DNA of 64,000 nt, taken from contig OX457032.1 in the NCBI GenBank assembly GCA_949752745.1, forward strand, positions 15,451,720-15,515,719, given 5' to 3'. Both the position numbers and the translations under genes were made by a program. The stretch's first letter is position 1; each line of letters opens with the position of its first letter. Positions 22,135 through 33,900 of the stretch are shown here, one piece after another. Source of the stretch: Protula sp. h YS-2021 (taxonomy: Eukaryota > Annelida > Polychaeta > Sabellida > Serpulidae). The notes under the pieces are model-generated. The model was not told where the DNA came from and searched no databases. It saw only the letters and a program-made list of their open reading frames with translations.

Positions 22135-24665
22135 CAGCGCATAAACGCAAGTTAAATAAACCAAAATAAGCACCTTGCATCAACGCAAGTTGAAAAAAAA
22201 ATTAAATGAATCTCCTCCTCCAGCGCATAAACGCAAGTTAAATAAACTTGCGCAGTAGTCAGATTTAACAACCGCACATCGGCGCAAGTTAAAGAAACAT
22301 TCGCAGTAGTCCAAATTAAGTACTCCACATCGATGCAAGTTAAATAAACATGCGAATTGGTCCGAAATGTGAACTGCGCATTGACGGAAGATAAATAAAG
22401 ATGCGAACTGGTCCAAAATAAGCACCGCGCATCAACGCAGGTTAAATAAACATGCGCACTGGTCCGAAAAAAAGAACTACGCTTCGACGTAAGTTGAATA
22501 GACATGCGCAGTGGTCTGAAATGCGAACCGCGCATCAACGCAGCCTAAAGAAACATGCGCACTGGTCCGAAATGCGAACCGCACATCGAGGCAAATTAAA
22601 TAAACATGCGCAGTGGTCCAAAATGCGAACGGCGCATCAACGCAAGTTAAATAAATATGCGCACTGCTCTGAAATGAGAACCACGCATCAACACAAGTTA
22701 AATAAACATGGGCAATGGCCTGAAATGCGAAGCGCGCATCGACGGAAGTTAAATAAACATGCGATCCGGTCCAAAATAAGCACCGCACATCAATGCAAGT
22801 TAAAGAAACATGCGCACTTGTCCGGAAAAAAGAACCACGCATCGACGCAAGTTGAATAGTCATGCGCAGTGGTCTGAAATGAGAACCGCGCATCAACGCA
22901 AGTTAAATAAACACGCGCAGTGGTCCGAAGAAAGAACCATGAATCGACGCAAGTTGAATAGACATAAGAGTCGGACATCGACGGGACTTAAATAAAAATG
23001 CGTTCTGGTCCGAAACGCAAGTCGCGCGTCAACGCAAGTTAAATGAACCTGCGCACTTGTCCCAAAATGCGAACTGCGCATCAACGCAACCTAAAGAAAC
23101 AGGTATACTGGTCCGAAATGCGAACCGGATATCAACGCAAATTAAATAAACATGCACACTGGTCCGAATTGCGAACCGCACATAAGCGTAAGTTAAATAA
23201 ACATTTGCACCGGTCAAAAATAAGTACCGATCATCAACACAAGATAAATAAATATGCGCAATGGTCCAAAATGCGAACCACGCATCAACACAAGTTAAAA
23301 AAAAACATGCGCGCTGGTCCGAAATGCGAACCGCACAGCAACACAAGCTAAATAAGCAAGCACACTGGACCAAAATAAGCACCTTGCATCAACGCAAGTT
23401 AAATAAACATGCGCACTATGTCGAAATGCGAACTGCCCATTAGCGCAACTTAAATAACATGCGCACTATTCAAAATAAGAACTGCGCATCAACGCAAATT
23501 AAATAAACATGCGCACTGGCCCAGAATAAGAACCGCACATCAACTCAAGTTAAAGAAATATGCGCATTGGCCTGAAATAAGAACCGCGCATCGGCGCACG
23601 TTAAATAAACATACGCAGTGGTTCGAAATGCGAACCACGCGCCAACGTAAGTTAAATACACATTTGCACTGGTCTAAAATAAGCACCGGCCATCAACGCA
23701 AGTTAAATAAACATGCGCACTTCTCCGAAATTCGAACCGCGCATCAACGCAAGTTAAATAGACATGCGCAGTAGTTCGAAATGCGAACCACGCTCCAACG
23801 CAAGTTAAATAAACATTTGCACTGGTCCAAAATAAGCACCTTGCATCAACGCAAGTTAAATAAACATGCGCACTGGTCCGAAATTCGAACCGCGCATTAA
23901 CTCAAGTTAAATAAACATGCGTAATGATCCGAAATTCGAACTGCTCATCAAGGCAAGTTAAATAAACATGCACACTGGTCCAAAATGCAAACCGCGCACC
24001 AACGCAAGTTAAATAAACATAGGCACACGTCCAAAATAAGCACCGTGCATCAACGCAAGGTAAATAAACATGCAAACGGGTCCGAAATGCGAACCGCACA
24101 GCAACACAAGCTAAATAAGCAAGCACACTGGACCAAAATGAGCACCTTGCATCAACGAACCGCGTATCAAGGCAACGTAAGAAAACTTGGGCTGTCCGAA
24201 ATAAGTACCGCTCATGAACGCAAGTAAAATAAACATGCGCATTGGTATGGAATAAGAACCGCACATCAACACAAGGTAAATAAACATGCGCACTGATCCG
24301 AAATAAGAACCGCACATCAACACAAGGTAAATAAACATGCGCACTGATCCGAAATAAGAACCGCACATCAACACAATGTAAATAAAGATGCGCATTGATC
24401 CGAAATAAGAACCGCACATCAACACAAGGTAAATAAACGTGCGCACTGATCCGAAATAAGAGCCGCACATCCACAAAAGGTGAAAAAAAAACATGGGCCC
24501 TCGTCAGAAATGCGAACCGCACATCAACGGAAGTTAAATAAACATGTGCACTGTTCCAAAATGGGAACCGCGCATCTACGCAAAATTAAATAAACATGCG
24601 CACTTGTCTGAATAAGAACCGCGCATCAAGGCAAGTTACATAAATATGCGCACTGGTCCGAAATG
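22135..24665. repeat. 51-bp satellite array, ~49 copies
   Basis: Consensus pieces AACGCAAGTTAAATAAACAT, GCGCACTGGTCCGAAATGCG and AACCGCGCATC make a 51-bp unit. Because 51 is 17 codons, both strands show long spurious ORFs with a 17-residue period. A run of five nearly identical copies at 24235-24490 suggests recent local expansion. A segment of about 55 bp (22106-22160) that includes the junction with the 145-bp array is duplicated at 22191-22246. Confidence 0.95.
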
Positions 24666-25875
24666 CGAGCGTTGTTTGAAGGTATCTATGGCAGACTATC
24701 CTGTCTACCAGAGATACAAAAAATCTGTTTCCCATTTTTCTGGGAAAGAAATCTTTGTATGCATTTATCGATCTATGTTCTGGCCCGGTGCTAAATTAAT
24801 TATTGGGCTAGCTCTTTGCCGTCTCATCTTTTGAAGCCAAAATTTTCAGGAAAATTCCCTTGCTCATGCACGCTGGAATTGGTTTTATTGCTTTTCGTAA
24901 GCTGGGACTTTGTCCTTGGACAAACTTGTTTTTTTTTTAAGACTAGAAGACTATGTGGCTGGTCTTATCCCATCAATAGAGGGGCATCCGTCGTCTGTAT
25001 GTACGTATGTACGTGTGTAAACTTTTACTTAAAATGCTTCTCCTCCTTCAGTTTTGATCGGACTCGTCTCAAATTGCGTCTTGTAGGCCTCTCTTTAAAA
25101 GTTTTTTTTTTTGGCGATCGACCAAAAATTGGCTAAATGGGGGGGGGGGGGGCATTTGAAATTTTTCGGTTGCCTTTTTTCAAAATGCTTCTTTTCGAAC
25201 AATTTTGATCGATTTTCTTCAAATTTTGCATTAATATTTCCTATGTAAACCTCTTGAAAAATTAATCATTTTGGCTATCCGCCAAAAATTGGCCACATAG
25301 GGGGCATTTTCAAATTTTTTGGTGACTAATTCTCAAAATGCTTCTTCTCCTACAATTTTGATCGGATTCCTTTCCAATTTTGAAAAGTGTTTGTCTAGGT
25401 AGGCCTGTCTTGAAAAAATACCTTTTTTGGCGATCTACCCAAAATTGGCTGAATAGGGGGCTTTTAAAATTTTTTGTTGCCGATTTTTAAAATGCTACTT
25501 CTCGAACAATTTTGATCAGATTTTCTTCAAATTTTATACGAGTGCTCGTAACGAAGTCCTTCCTTGAAAAATTCCTTTTTTTTTTTTGGCGATTCGCCAA
25601 ATTGGGGGCATTTTTTAATTTTTTTGCGTTTAATTGTATAAAATGCTTCTTATCCCACAATTTTGATAGGATTCCTTTCCAGTTTTGGACAGTTGTTCTC
25701 TAGGTACCCCTCTCTTGAAAATTTACTTTTTTGGCGATCCGCCAAAAATTGGCTAAATATAGGGCATTTTTATTTTACTGGCGTTTAATTTTATAAAATG
25801 CTTCTTATCCCACAATTTTGAAAGAATTCCTTTCCAATTTTGTACGATTCTTCTCCAGTTAGGCCCCTCTTGCGA

Positions 25876-26160
25876 ACGGCTTATCAACGTAAGTTGAATA
25901 AACATGCTCACTGGTCTGAAATGCGAGCCGCGCATCAACGCAAGTTAAGTAAACATGAGCAGCAATCCATATTGAATAAACATGCCCACTGGTTCGCTTT
26001 GCGAACCGCACATCAAGGCAAGCTAAATAAACATGCGCACTGATCCGAAATGCGAACAGAGCATAACGGCAAGTTAAATGAACATACGCAATGTTCTGAA
26101 ACCGCACATCAACGAAAGTTAAATAAATATGCGTACTGGTCGAAAATGGAAACCCCGGAA
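25876..26160. repeat. 51-bp satellite, short second array
   Basis: About 5.5 diverged copies of the same unit as 22135-24665, again directly following ~145-bp units. One copy is partly deleted near 25960. Confidence 0.85.
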
Positions 26161-26322
26161 AATAATACATACCAAAACATTAAAACTTAAGTAATGATGT
26201 TTTAGACGCGGCGTTTTCTTCTTTTTAAAAGGCACATGTGTTTGGTCCTTTCTGCTGCTTGAACTAACTGTGTATGTCCGACAGTACATGTCAACAGTAC
26301 AGGTGTGTGAATACAATTTCGA

Positions 26323-28197
26323 GGTTAATGGACATTTCGGCCCAACAACTTCGGCCCAACCCGAAAGACACTTCGGCCTAGCCTTGGACACTTCGGTCCA
26401 ATGCTTTTTGGATACTTCGGCCCATAGTTGACCCATAGTTTGAGGGTCGCATAAATGATAAAAAGACAACTTAAAGAGAATTCCTACATTTTTTATTCAC
26501 AAATTGAATAGAAGCAATCAACCAAACATTGAAAATGCTGCAATTTAACACACCATAACATGGAAACACGCACACTACATAAACATATAGCTAAGTACGT
26601 AGAGTGATCAGAATACACACCACAATTCGGTTGATGTCAAGATTTATAATGCGGCTACACCCCGTCACGCCCAACCGCCCACCTGCCCCCCCCCCCATAA
26701 ATATCAACGAGCTAGTTTACACACCATAAATCACTGAATTACCATAATGAGATGCTGGAAAAGAAAAATAATGTCAATAATGTTGCGGCAGAACCTTCAT
26801 TCGTTTTTTGAAAATATCTACATTGAACACAAATCAATAAATGCTGACGTGGTCTAAAATTTTTTTTTACATGACAGACAGCACTGAAAATTTCTATTCA
26901 GAACAGATTTCATCCACAGTCATAGGCATCTATCGTTTTTTCGTTGGAGTGTATTGTTGAGTTATGTTAACTCAAGTTATTTATAGCACTAAACTTTACT
27001 CCGGAGTAAAGGTTGACACCCAGTGGGAGGTAATTACTCCTCTCGGCTTTCAGGACTTATTCAGCTTTTCACTAAGAAGCTTAAATTAAACCAGGATTGC
27101 AATAGATAATTTCACACCGGAGATTTTTATGTAATACTCAGTGTACGTATTTCAAACCAGTTAATTGCATTTCAAAAAGGACCGATGTCGATTGCAGTTT
27201 TCAATAACACATACATGGGAATATTTAATGCCGAAGTAAATTGCATTTCAGAAAAAGGGAGACAAGATAAAATAGTTGAAAAGGATATTGCAATGTTTCT
27301 TTAATCCAAATAAACAATTCTAATTACAGATAAAGGATAAAATTAGTTGCATTTCAAACACCGGAGACATGATACAATAGTAAAAATGGACTCTTACTAT
27401 ATCTTTTATCATTCAAAGGTGTGTAAAAAGTGGTGTGCAAGATACATTTTTAGAATAAAGCACAACTGGATATAATAAAGTTCACCCAAAAAACTTTGGT
27501 CCGAAATTTCCAAAATGGGCCTTTATAGGACTCAAGTTTGCTCCTGATTAAAAATGAAAGTCCAATGGGAAGTAATTATTTCTCACTCTCTAATCTCTGT
27601 GGCTGAGTGGCTTGATCCTAAGAAGCTCAGTAACAAGCGGCGATTGCAGTTGATGACTCACCGGAGATTCTTTGTGAAATAATCGGGGTATTTATTTCAA
27701 ATCATTTAATTACATTTCAAAACAGGAATGATATTAATTACAATTTTCAATCACACATACATCGGAATACTTAATTCCACTTACACATAATGTGAATTGT
27801 ATTTCAAAAACCGGAGACAGGATAAATCTCTTTTAACTCGGGAAAAGTTAATTCCTCTTGCATGTAAAATAAGTTGCTTTCAAATACCGGAGATGCGATA
27901 CAATAATAAATAATATTATTGTAATATATCTTTAATTGCTTAATTAAAGGGTAACATTATTAACCAGTTTGGGTGTGTAAAGTGGTGTGTTGACACGATG
28001 ACTAATGTTAATTGCTCAAAAGATACCGGAATAGTATCAAAGTATCCCTGAAAAATGTTGGGCAGACGTGTCACAGGTGGACCGAACTGGTTATGGGCCG
28101 AAGTGGTAAAATAGAAAAAAAAGCTGGGCCGATGTGTCCAAAGTGGACCGAAGTGGTTTGGACCGAAGTGGTTTTGGGCCAAAATGTCTAACTCCCC
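26323..28197. mobile_element. MITE with word-repeat TIRs, TSD AATTTCGA
   Basis: Perfect 8-bp duplication AATTTCGA at 26315-26322 and 28198-28205. Termini GGTTAATGGACATTTCGG and (other strand) GGGGAGTTAGACATTTTGG. The left TIR repeats TTCGGCCCA and contains CCCGAAAGACACTTCGGCC; the right TIR uses the diverged word GGACCGAAGTGG. 1,875 bp, AT-rich interior with two internal sets of ACCGGAGA-containing repeats, no transposase. It interrupts the satellite element at 24937-28415 and is younger than it. Confidence 0.88.
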
Positions 28198-28415
28198 AAT
28201 TTCGATACGTCGTTGAAAGGTATTTTCTTGGAAACAAATCTTTGTATGTATTTATTGGTCTATGTTCGGGTCCGTTGCTAAATTAATTATTTACCTGGCT
28301 CACTGCCATCTCGTCTTTTGAAGCCCAATTTTCAGGGAAATTCCCTTGTTCATGCACACTGGATTTGGATCTTATCGCTTTTCGTAAGCTCGAGCTTTGT
28401 TCTTGGACACACTTG

Positions 28416-29290
28416 TACAATTTGACTACCTTTTTTGGCAACCAGACAAGCTTATTCATAGATTCACTAGATCTCGGCTGGTCACAATGCCCCTGGACAT
28501 TGTCAATTTTTTTGGTTTCGAATTATCCAGTAGTCGGTCGGTAGAAGAGGTGTAGTCAAGCTCCAAACACCCATGTTTTGAGCAGAAATAAAATAGTAAT
28601 CAAGAATGTTTAATAAATTTAGTAAATTGTTTTTCTTGGTTTGGGTGTTAGCGGCTGTGCTAAGTGGCATATGTATGCGTGGGCAGTTACGAATCTACTA
28701 ACTGCGTAGTAAAAAAAAAGGAAAAAAGTTTTTGTATCAGTTCTTAAAAATGGATTTTTTATTTTCTTTTAGAAATTCCGTTGTATTGTTTCACAACCTG
28801 AGTAACTTAATTGTGTGTTTGTAGTCGTATAAACGTATTCGACAAAACCAAATGTGTATTGTTTGATTTTTTTAACGCATGAGTAAGTGAAACACAATAA
28901 ATCGAAAGACGTATAAAGTGGATGATTTTCAGTCCAGCTGTGCGCTATCGGCTTCCAGTTGACCTGAAAAATTGTATTCAGTTTTCCCGCCAGTGTGTGT
29001 CTTTTAAACCCAACGACACGCAAGTTTGGCTATTTCGAATAGATACAGAAAAAAATTTTACTTGAGTATTACAAGCGCAATACGCTGATGATATGTCTGG
29101 CTCAATTTCAAAGATACATATGATGACTAGGCCTTCGCTACCGCACGAGACGAATGCTGGTCCTCAAAAATCTGATATCTGAGCAAACCGGTTGTCACCA
29201 CAATTAGCACATGTTGATTTATTTTAAGTCAACATTATTGAGCAGTGAGAAAATATCGCCCTTCAGAACAGCATTTTCGTAACAGGCCAA
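28416..29290. other. No gene recognised
   Basis: AT-rich intergenic DNA between SSBP1 and FANCE. Short ORFs only, none recognisable. Confidence 0.4.
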
Positions 29291-29294
29291 TAAT

Positions 29295-29600
29295 ATCTTC
29301 ATGTTGGCCAAATTAGGGGGCATTTTTAAATTTTTAGTAACCATTTTTGCAAAGGTTTTTTCTTCCAAAAATTTTGATTGGATTGCCTTTAATTTTGCAT
29401 AAATTTCACTAGGCTGTCCTCTCTTGAAAATTTTTGTTGGCGACCCACCGAAAATTCGCTAAAGGAGGAAGGGAGTGGGGAGGGAGGGGGTGTTGGAAGA
29501 CATATATAATTTGTTAGTTGCCAGTTTTCAAAATGCTTTGTCTCCAATAATTTTGGTCGGATTGCCTTCAAATTTTGAAGAGGTACTGAAGTGACTGATT
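29295..29600. repeat. Orphan ~145-bp repeat units
   Basis: Two diverged units (TTGGCCAAATTAGGGGGCAT, AAAATGCTTTGTCTCC, TTTTGGTCGGATTGCCTTCA) of the family at 14050, 16640 and 25030, without a recognisable hairpin head or tail. Confidence 0.6.
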
Positions 29601-30813
29601 CTGGTGCAACAGACAAAATAGAAAGGATTTCAATGACATTGATCAGATCTCATTGTGAATCGTTTCAGTGAACGGTGGTATTTCATCCGTTGTTTACAAC
29701 TACTACTACACCACTGTGTATGTGCAATTATCAAGCTAATTTTATCTCGACATTTAATCAACGACTCCCGATTAGTACAATTTGCACATGCTCTGTAATC
29801 AGACTGTTGATATACTTCAAAGTGATAAATTAAGGCAGCAAAAAAAGTGAGCAAGACGAATAGAAAGGTTTGACGTTGAAGGTAAAGCGTAAGCAGAATA
29901 CCAAATCAATGCAGAAAGTAGTGCATCACGATGTCTTTATCAAATGTAGTGCAATTATTTCCCCTCGGTTCCAGATTGCATTCAGAAACTTTTATTAAAA
30001 TGATCTCTGATTGGGCTTTGGATAATGATATTGTCCTGTAATTACAGGGCGGTTGCAATTTAGCATTTTTCCCCCCTGATAATAACAACTCCCCCCACCC
30101 CCAATGCAAATAAAAATGTTTCGTTCTGCTTCAAAAAAAAAAAAGAAAAAGTACAGATTGTGCAGTTCTGAGTAATCATTTATTTCACTATTGCCAGTGT
30201 ACATCATTAAACTTGCACTTTTGCAGTAACACGACGGGTAGATAACCATAGCCCTCGCTCTTTCTGTATCGAAAACGCTACGCTATGTACTACTGAAAGA
30301 GTGTACCAAAAATTCGCAAAACACCGCAACTTAACGATGGAAAACATCGCAGAATGCATAAAAGCCTAATTTATAACAGATTACTACGATAAATTACGAG
30401 CCTCACAGATTCGTGTTGCCAGTGCGGTTCATGGTCAAGTGAGGTACCAAAAACTAGTCTAGGGCTTGTCGCATCAGCCCGCCTCTGCAACAGTAGTATC
30501 AAAATGCGCAAAGTGATGGAACTGCTTAAAACCACAGATATACTCCGCTCGACTTTCCTCTCACCTTGTTGAAGTGGTATCAGCAAGTCATAGCACACCT
30601 TCCCTCCCCCCCCCCCCCCGCCCCCACCACCAAGGTGACACCAAATTATCCAAGATTTCCCAACAAGTTGCTTGCAACTGGGCCGAGGCTCTGATCCACC
30701 GCCGAGTCGGGCGATGACGCCCCAATGTCGCACACCGCCTCGTATATCTGTTTGTGTGTTAATCAGGTTATTCAGTTATGGTGAACGCTTGTGTGGGTGT
30801 GTTGTTTTCTTTC
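29601..30813. other. No gene recognised; 3' flank of FANCE
   Basis: Contains poly-A, poly-C and poly-G tracts (for example 30605-30620). Short ORFs lack similarity that I can recognise. The FANCE 3' UTR should lie in the right part, reading leftwards. Confidence 0.4.
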
Positions 30814-30918
30814 CTACTTGGATTTTAATCGCTTTATCGCTGATAAAATTGTCTTTTTGAGGAAGTACTGCTGTTCTTCTGTGATCTTCAGCATCTGCTC
30901 TAGTTGAGTTGGGTTCAT
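30814..30918 (-). CDS. FANCE: FANCE coding exon 11 (C terminus)
   Basis: Acceptor TTTTGCCATAG; 105 nt encoding MNPTQLEQMLKITEEQQYF, LKKTILSAIKRLKSK and TAG (30816-30814). It matches the conserved last helix pair of FANCE. Confidence 0.92.
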   Translation of the reverse strand: MNPTQLEQMLKITEEQQYFLKKTILSAIKRLKSK

Positions 30919-33900
30919 CTATGGCAAAACAAATATATTTATCTATATATAATAAATGAAAACAAAGCACCCCGTTAATTGTTTTTGTTTCATTTAATAG
31001 ATAGCAACAGAATTGTTGATTTTTTTTTCTTACTGAGCTTGGATATTTTTCCACGCATTCATGGTATATCGCCGCTGCCATGGATGGGGGGTGGGGTTGG
31101 GAGCGGGGTTGAGAGGGCGGTAGGTAACTGTAGGTCCTGTGGGGTTCTGTGTTTCTCTATGGGTTACGTAAGTGGTTGACCTACCTCTTTGCCGTACTTG
31201 TTGGCGAGTAGAAGAAGCAATTTGCCGAATCTCAGATTCTCACAGTGTCTCATTGAGCTGGCGTCCAGACACCGGAAGATATTATTCATCAATGACTCGT
31301 CCATCGGCACCTGCATAAAGTGCAAACTCGTCATAGCGACAGTTTGGGCCGAGGAAGTGTCGTTAAACCGACAGTTCCAAAAAAAAGGAGAAGCTTATGT
31401 GGGTTCCAGCTAAATGTCGTTATAAGCTGTAGCTTTAAGCTGTGTGTGGTTATAAGCCCTATACAGCTATAAGCTGTTTGTGGCGATAAGCTGTATGTGG
31501 CTATAAGCCGTATGTGGCTGTAAGCCGTATGTGGCTATAAGCTGTTTGTGGCTATAAGCTGTATGTGGTTATAAGCTGTACACAGCTATAAGCTGTATGT
31601 GGCTATAAGCTGCGTGTGGCTATAGGCTGTATGTGGCTATAAGCTGTTTGTGGCTATAAGCTGTATGTGGTGTTAAGCTGTATACAGCTATAAGCTGTAT
31701 GTGGCTATAAGCTGCGTGTCGCTATAGGCTGTATGTGGCTATATCAGGGTTCTATTCTATCTTGTACAAAAGAACTCAACTCCTGTTGTAAAATTCCACC
31801 GAACTTTCCACAGTTTACATCAGAAAGTCTAAATGTGAAACTCAGCCGCATTTTCTACAAACTTCCGTATTTTTGCAGCTTGATATTACACTGTAAAGGA
31901 CATGTCAGACTTTTGACAAAAAAAAAACAAAAAAAAAAACGGTTTTTAGCCTCTGTTATCATTCTCTATCTGGTGGAGCAAACTTCTGAGGAACTGAGGA
32001 ACAAAAAATATTACCTTGGATTCAAGGATTACGTGGATAACGGCGACAGTTACGTCACTCATTTCCTGCCCATGTTCGCTGTACAACCTGATGAATCAAT
32101 AAAACAGTCAAGATATGTTTTTGGTAAATATTGCATGATGGGATCATAGTTCAAAATGAAGCATAACTAGAATGGCCAAATCGGTGCTGTTGTCCCCAAA
32201 ACATCCCCCCAGTCAAATCAGTGTACATTGTAAGATATGTCCATTTCCAAAATACTCTTATAATACATGAATATTTCTATGTATTGTTTTCCACCCCCCC
32301 CCAAAAAAAAATAAAAAATGTAGAAAAAAAACACTTACACCTCCACCCTCTTCCATATCTGTCTGTTGTGATAGGTCTCAATTACAATGTACAGTTTTGC
32401 GTCCATTTGTTTATGAAGTGCCATTTAGTCAATTTGTGGTCTATTCAAAACATAATACCACGTTTATACATTTACAAAATGTACATTTTTTTTCTGTATG
32501 AAGTTTTTGAACCACTGGACAAACAGCTCCGAAGGCATGGCATAAAAAACAACTAATTATTGGTAATGGACCGAAGGAAATGGTGATAGTTCTCAGCCAA
32601 ACTGACCGAGGGCTAAAACATTGCAAGCAAATCATCCGTAATTGAATTTCATTCCACAAATGATGGTCATTAATTTTGAATAAAAATTGCTTGGTATAGT
32701 CTGTTATCAAAAAATGGGTACTGATAACTTGTGAACAACGCGGACGGTGAATTATATTTGTTGTTCGAGCTCAAAATCACTCTCACTAGAGATCCTTTCC
32801 TGCCGACCCTTTGTTCCGAATGTGATCATGGTCAGACTTAACGTTCTCATGATAATGAGTTCTCTTTCTTTATCTCGAGGGAGAAAAAACAAAAACATGG
32901 GCTCATTACCAAGGGAAATGCTTAAGCTCGGAATAATACAGATGACAAATTTGGGGAGGACTGGCTTTCTCGATCTTGAGAAAGTAAATTATCTTAATAA
33001 AAACAAAGATGGTCATCCGGCAAAATCGGTACCAAACTCAACCTAGTCCCGGGCAAAATGCGATGTGCTTGTTATCTGTACAAATATTTTGTGTTGACGG
33101 CTTATACAGTTTTCGAGGTAGAAGATGCGTGTAACAGACAGACGGACATACACTAAGGGAATGCCATCGCTGAGCCTGGGCGTGAAGAGAGCGCAATAGC
33201 CAGCATTGTAAGGAATCAATGTTTCCCATAAATAAAATCGAAGTTAAAGCAAGATTTCAACCATGGGTCGCATGACGGCAATCAAACCAAAACAGCTATT
33301 ACCTGAGCAGTACGCCCCTGGTGTCTGAATCCAGGGCGTCCTTGCTCAGCCGACCGAGCAAATCTCCGACCTGAGCACCTGGTATAAGAGAACAGAAGGG
33401 TGTGGTAGAGAGACGATGGGCCTTATCTGCGCGTGTGTACAACCAAGACACTACACAGGCCAGCAGACTGTGCCAAGGCCTGGAGCTGAACATTACTCAT
33501 GGTATTCAGTCGTGAAGGCTGAACCACAAAACTTATTTTTCAGAACTCGTTACTTAATTATTGTTTCAATTATTTACTTTTTAAAATTATTGACACTTCA
33601 AAAGCACCGAAAACAGATCACACCTTTGAAATTTTCTTTTCATTTTTCCCCCTTTCTTTCTGTATTTATGTCTTTATTTCTTTTTTTTTCTTTCGTTTTT
33701 TTTTTCTCGCTTATAATACGTAACGAGCAGGGTCGTACTTGTATCATCGGCACAGAGGCATGGCAGATATACAGCTTCTACCACGGCTCTCTGAAAGTTC
33801 TTGGTGAACTCGCTCAAACTTGCCACCACTTCTCGCGTCGCCTGCTCCTCCAGCGTCTGGATCTGGGATCGAAATCAATTCTAGAAAGATCGGGCCCAGT

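Larger units (their letters stand above)
20419..24928 (-). mobile_element. 4.5-kb Helitron-like element with ~145-bp and 51-bp arrays
   Basis: Left end TTAG with an 11-bp perfect stem CCCAGCTTACG-gtaca-CGTAAGCTGGG (20423-20449), then a (TTAG)n tract, about eleven copies of a ~145-bp unit (20520-22130), about 49 copies of a 51-bp unit (22135-24665) and a unique tail of about 260 bp. The tail ends TTTGTCC-tt-GGACAAA then CTTG at 24928. The next element begins 8 bases later with the same architecture. No transposase; lies just 3' of SSBP1. Confidence 0.65.
24937..28415 (-). mobile_element. Second 145/51-bp Helitron-like element, head-to-tail with the first
   Basis: Head TTAAGACTAG...CTGGTCTT and CATCAATAGAGGGGCATCC, a TGTATGTACG tract, about six 145-bp units (25030-25870), about 5.5 of the 51-bp units (25876-26160), then a 1.9-kb MITE insertion (26323-28197), then a tail homologous to 24670-24928, ending TTCTTGGACACACTTG at 28415. 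The tail's terminal hairpin is imperfect here. Confidence 0.65.

Noticed and set aside
22152..24522. Long ORFs of 80-206 codons on both strands with a 17-residue repeat
   Set aside because: They follow from the 51-bp tandem unit having a length divisible by three; both strands are open and no start, splice site or unique domain is seen.
22135..24665. CRISPR-like appearance of regularly spaced repeats
   Set aside because: The whole 51-bp unit repeats with no unique spacers, and the context is an intron-containing animal genome.
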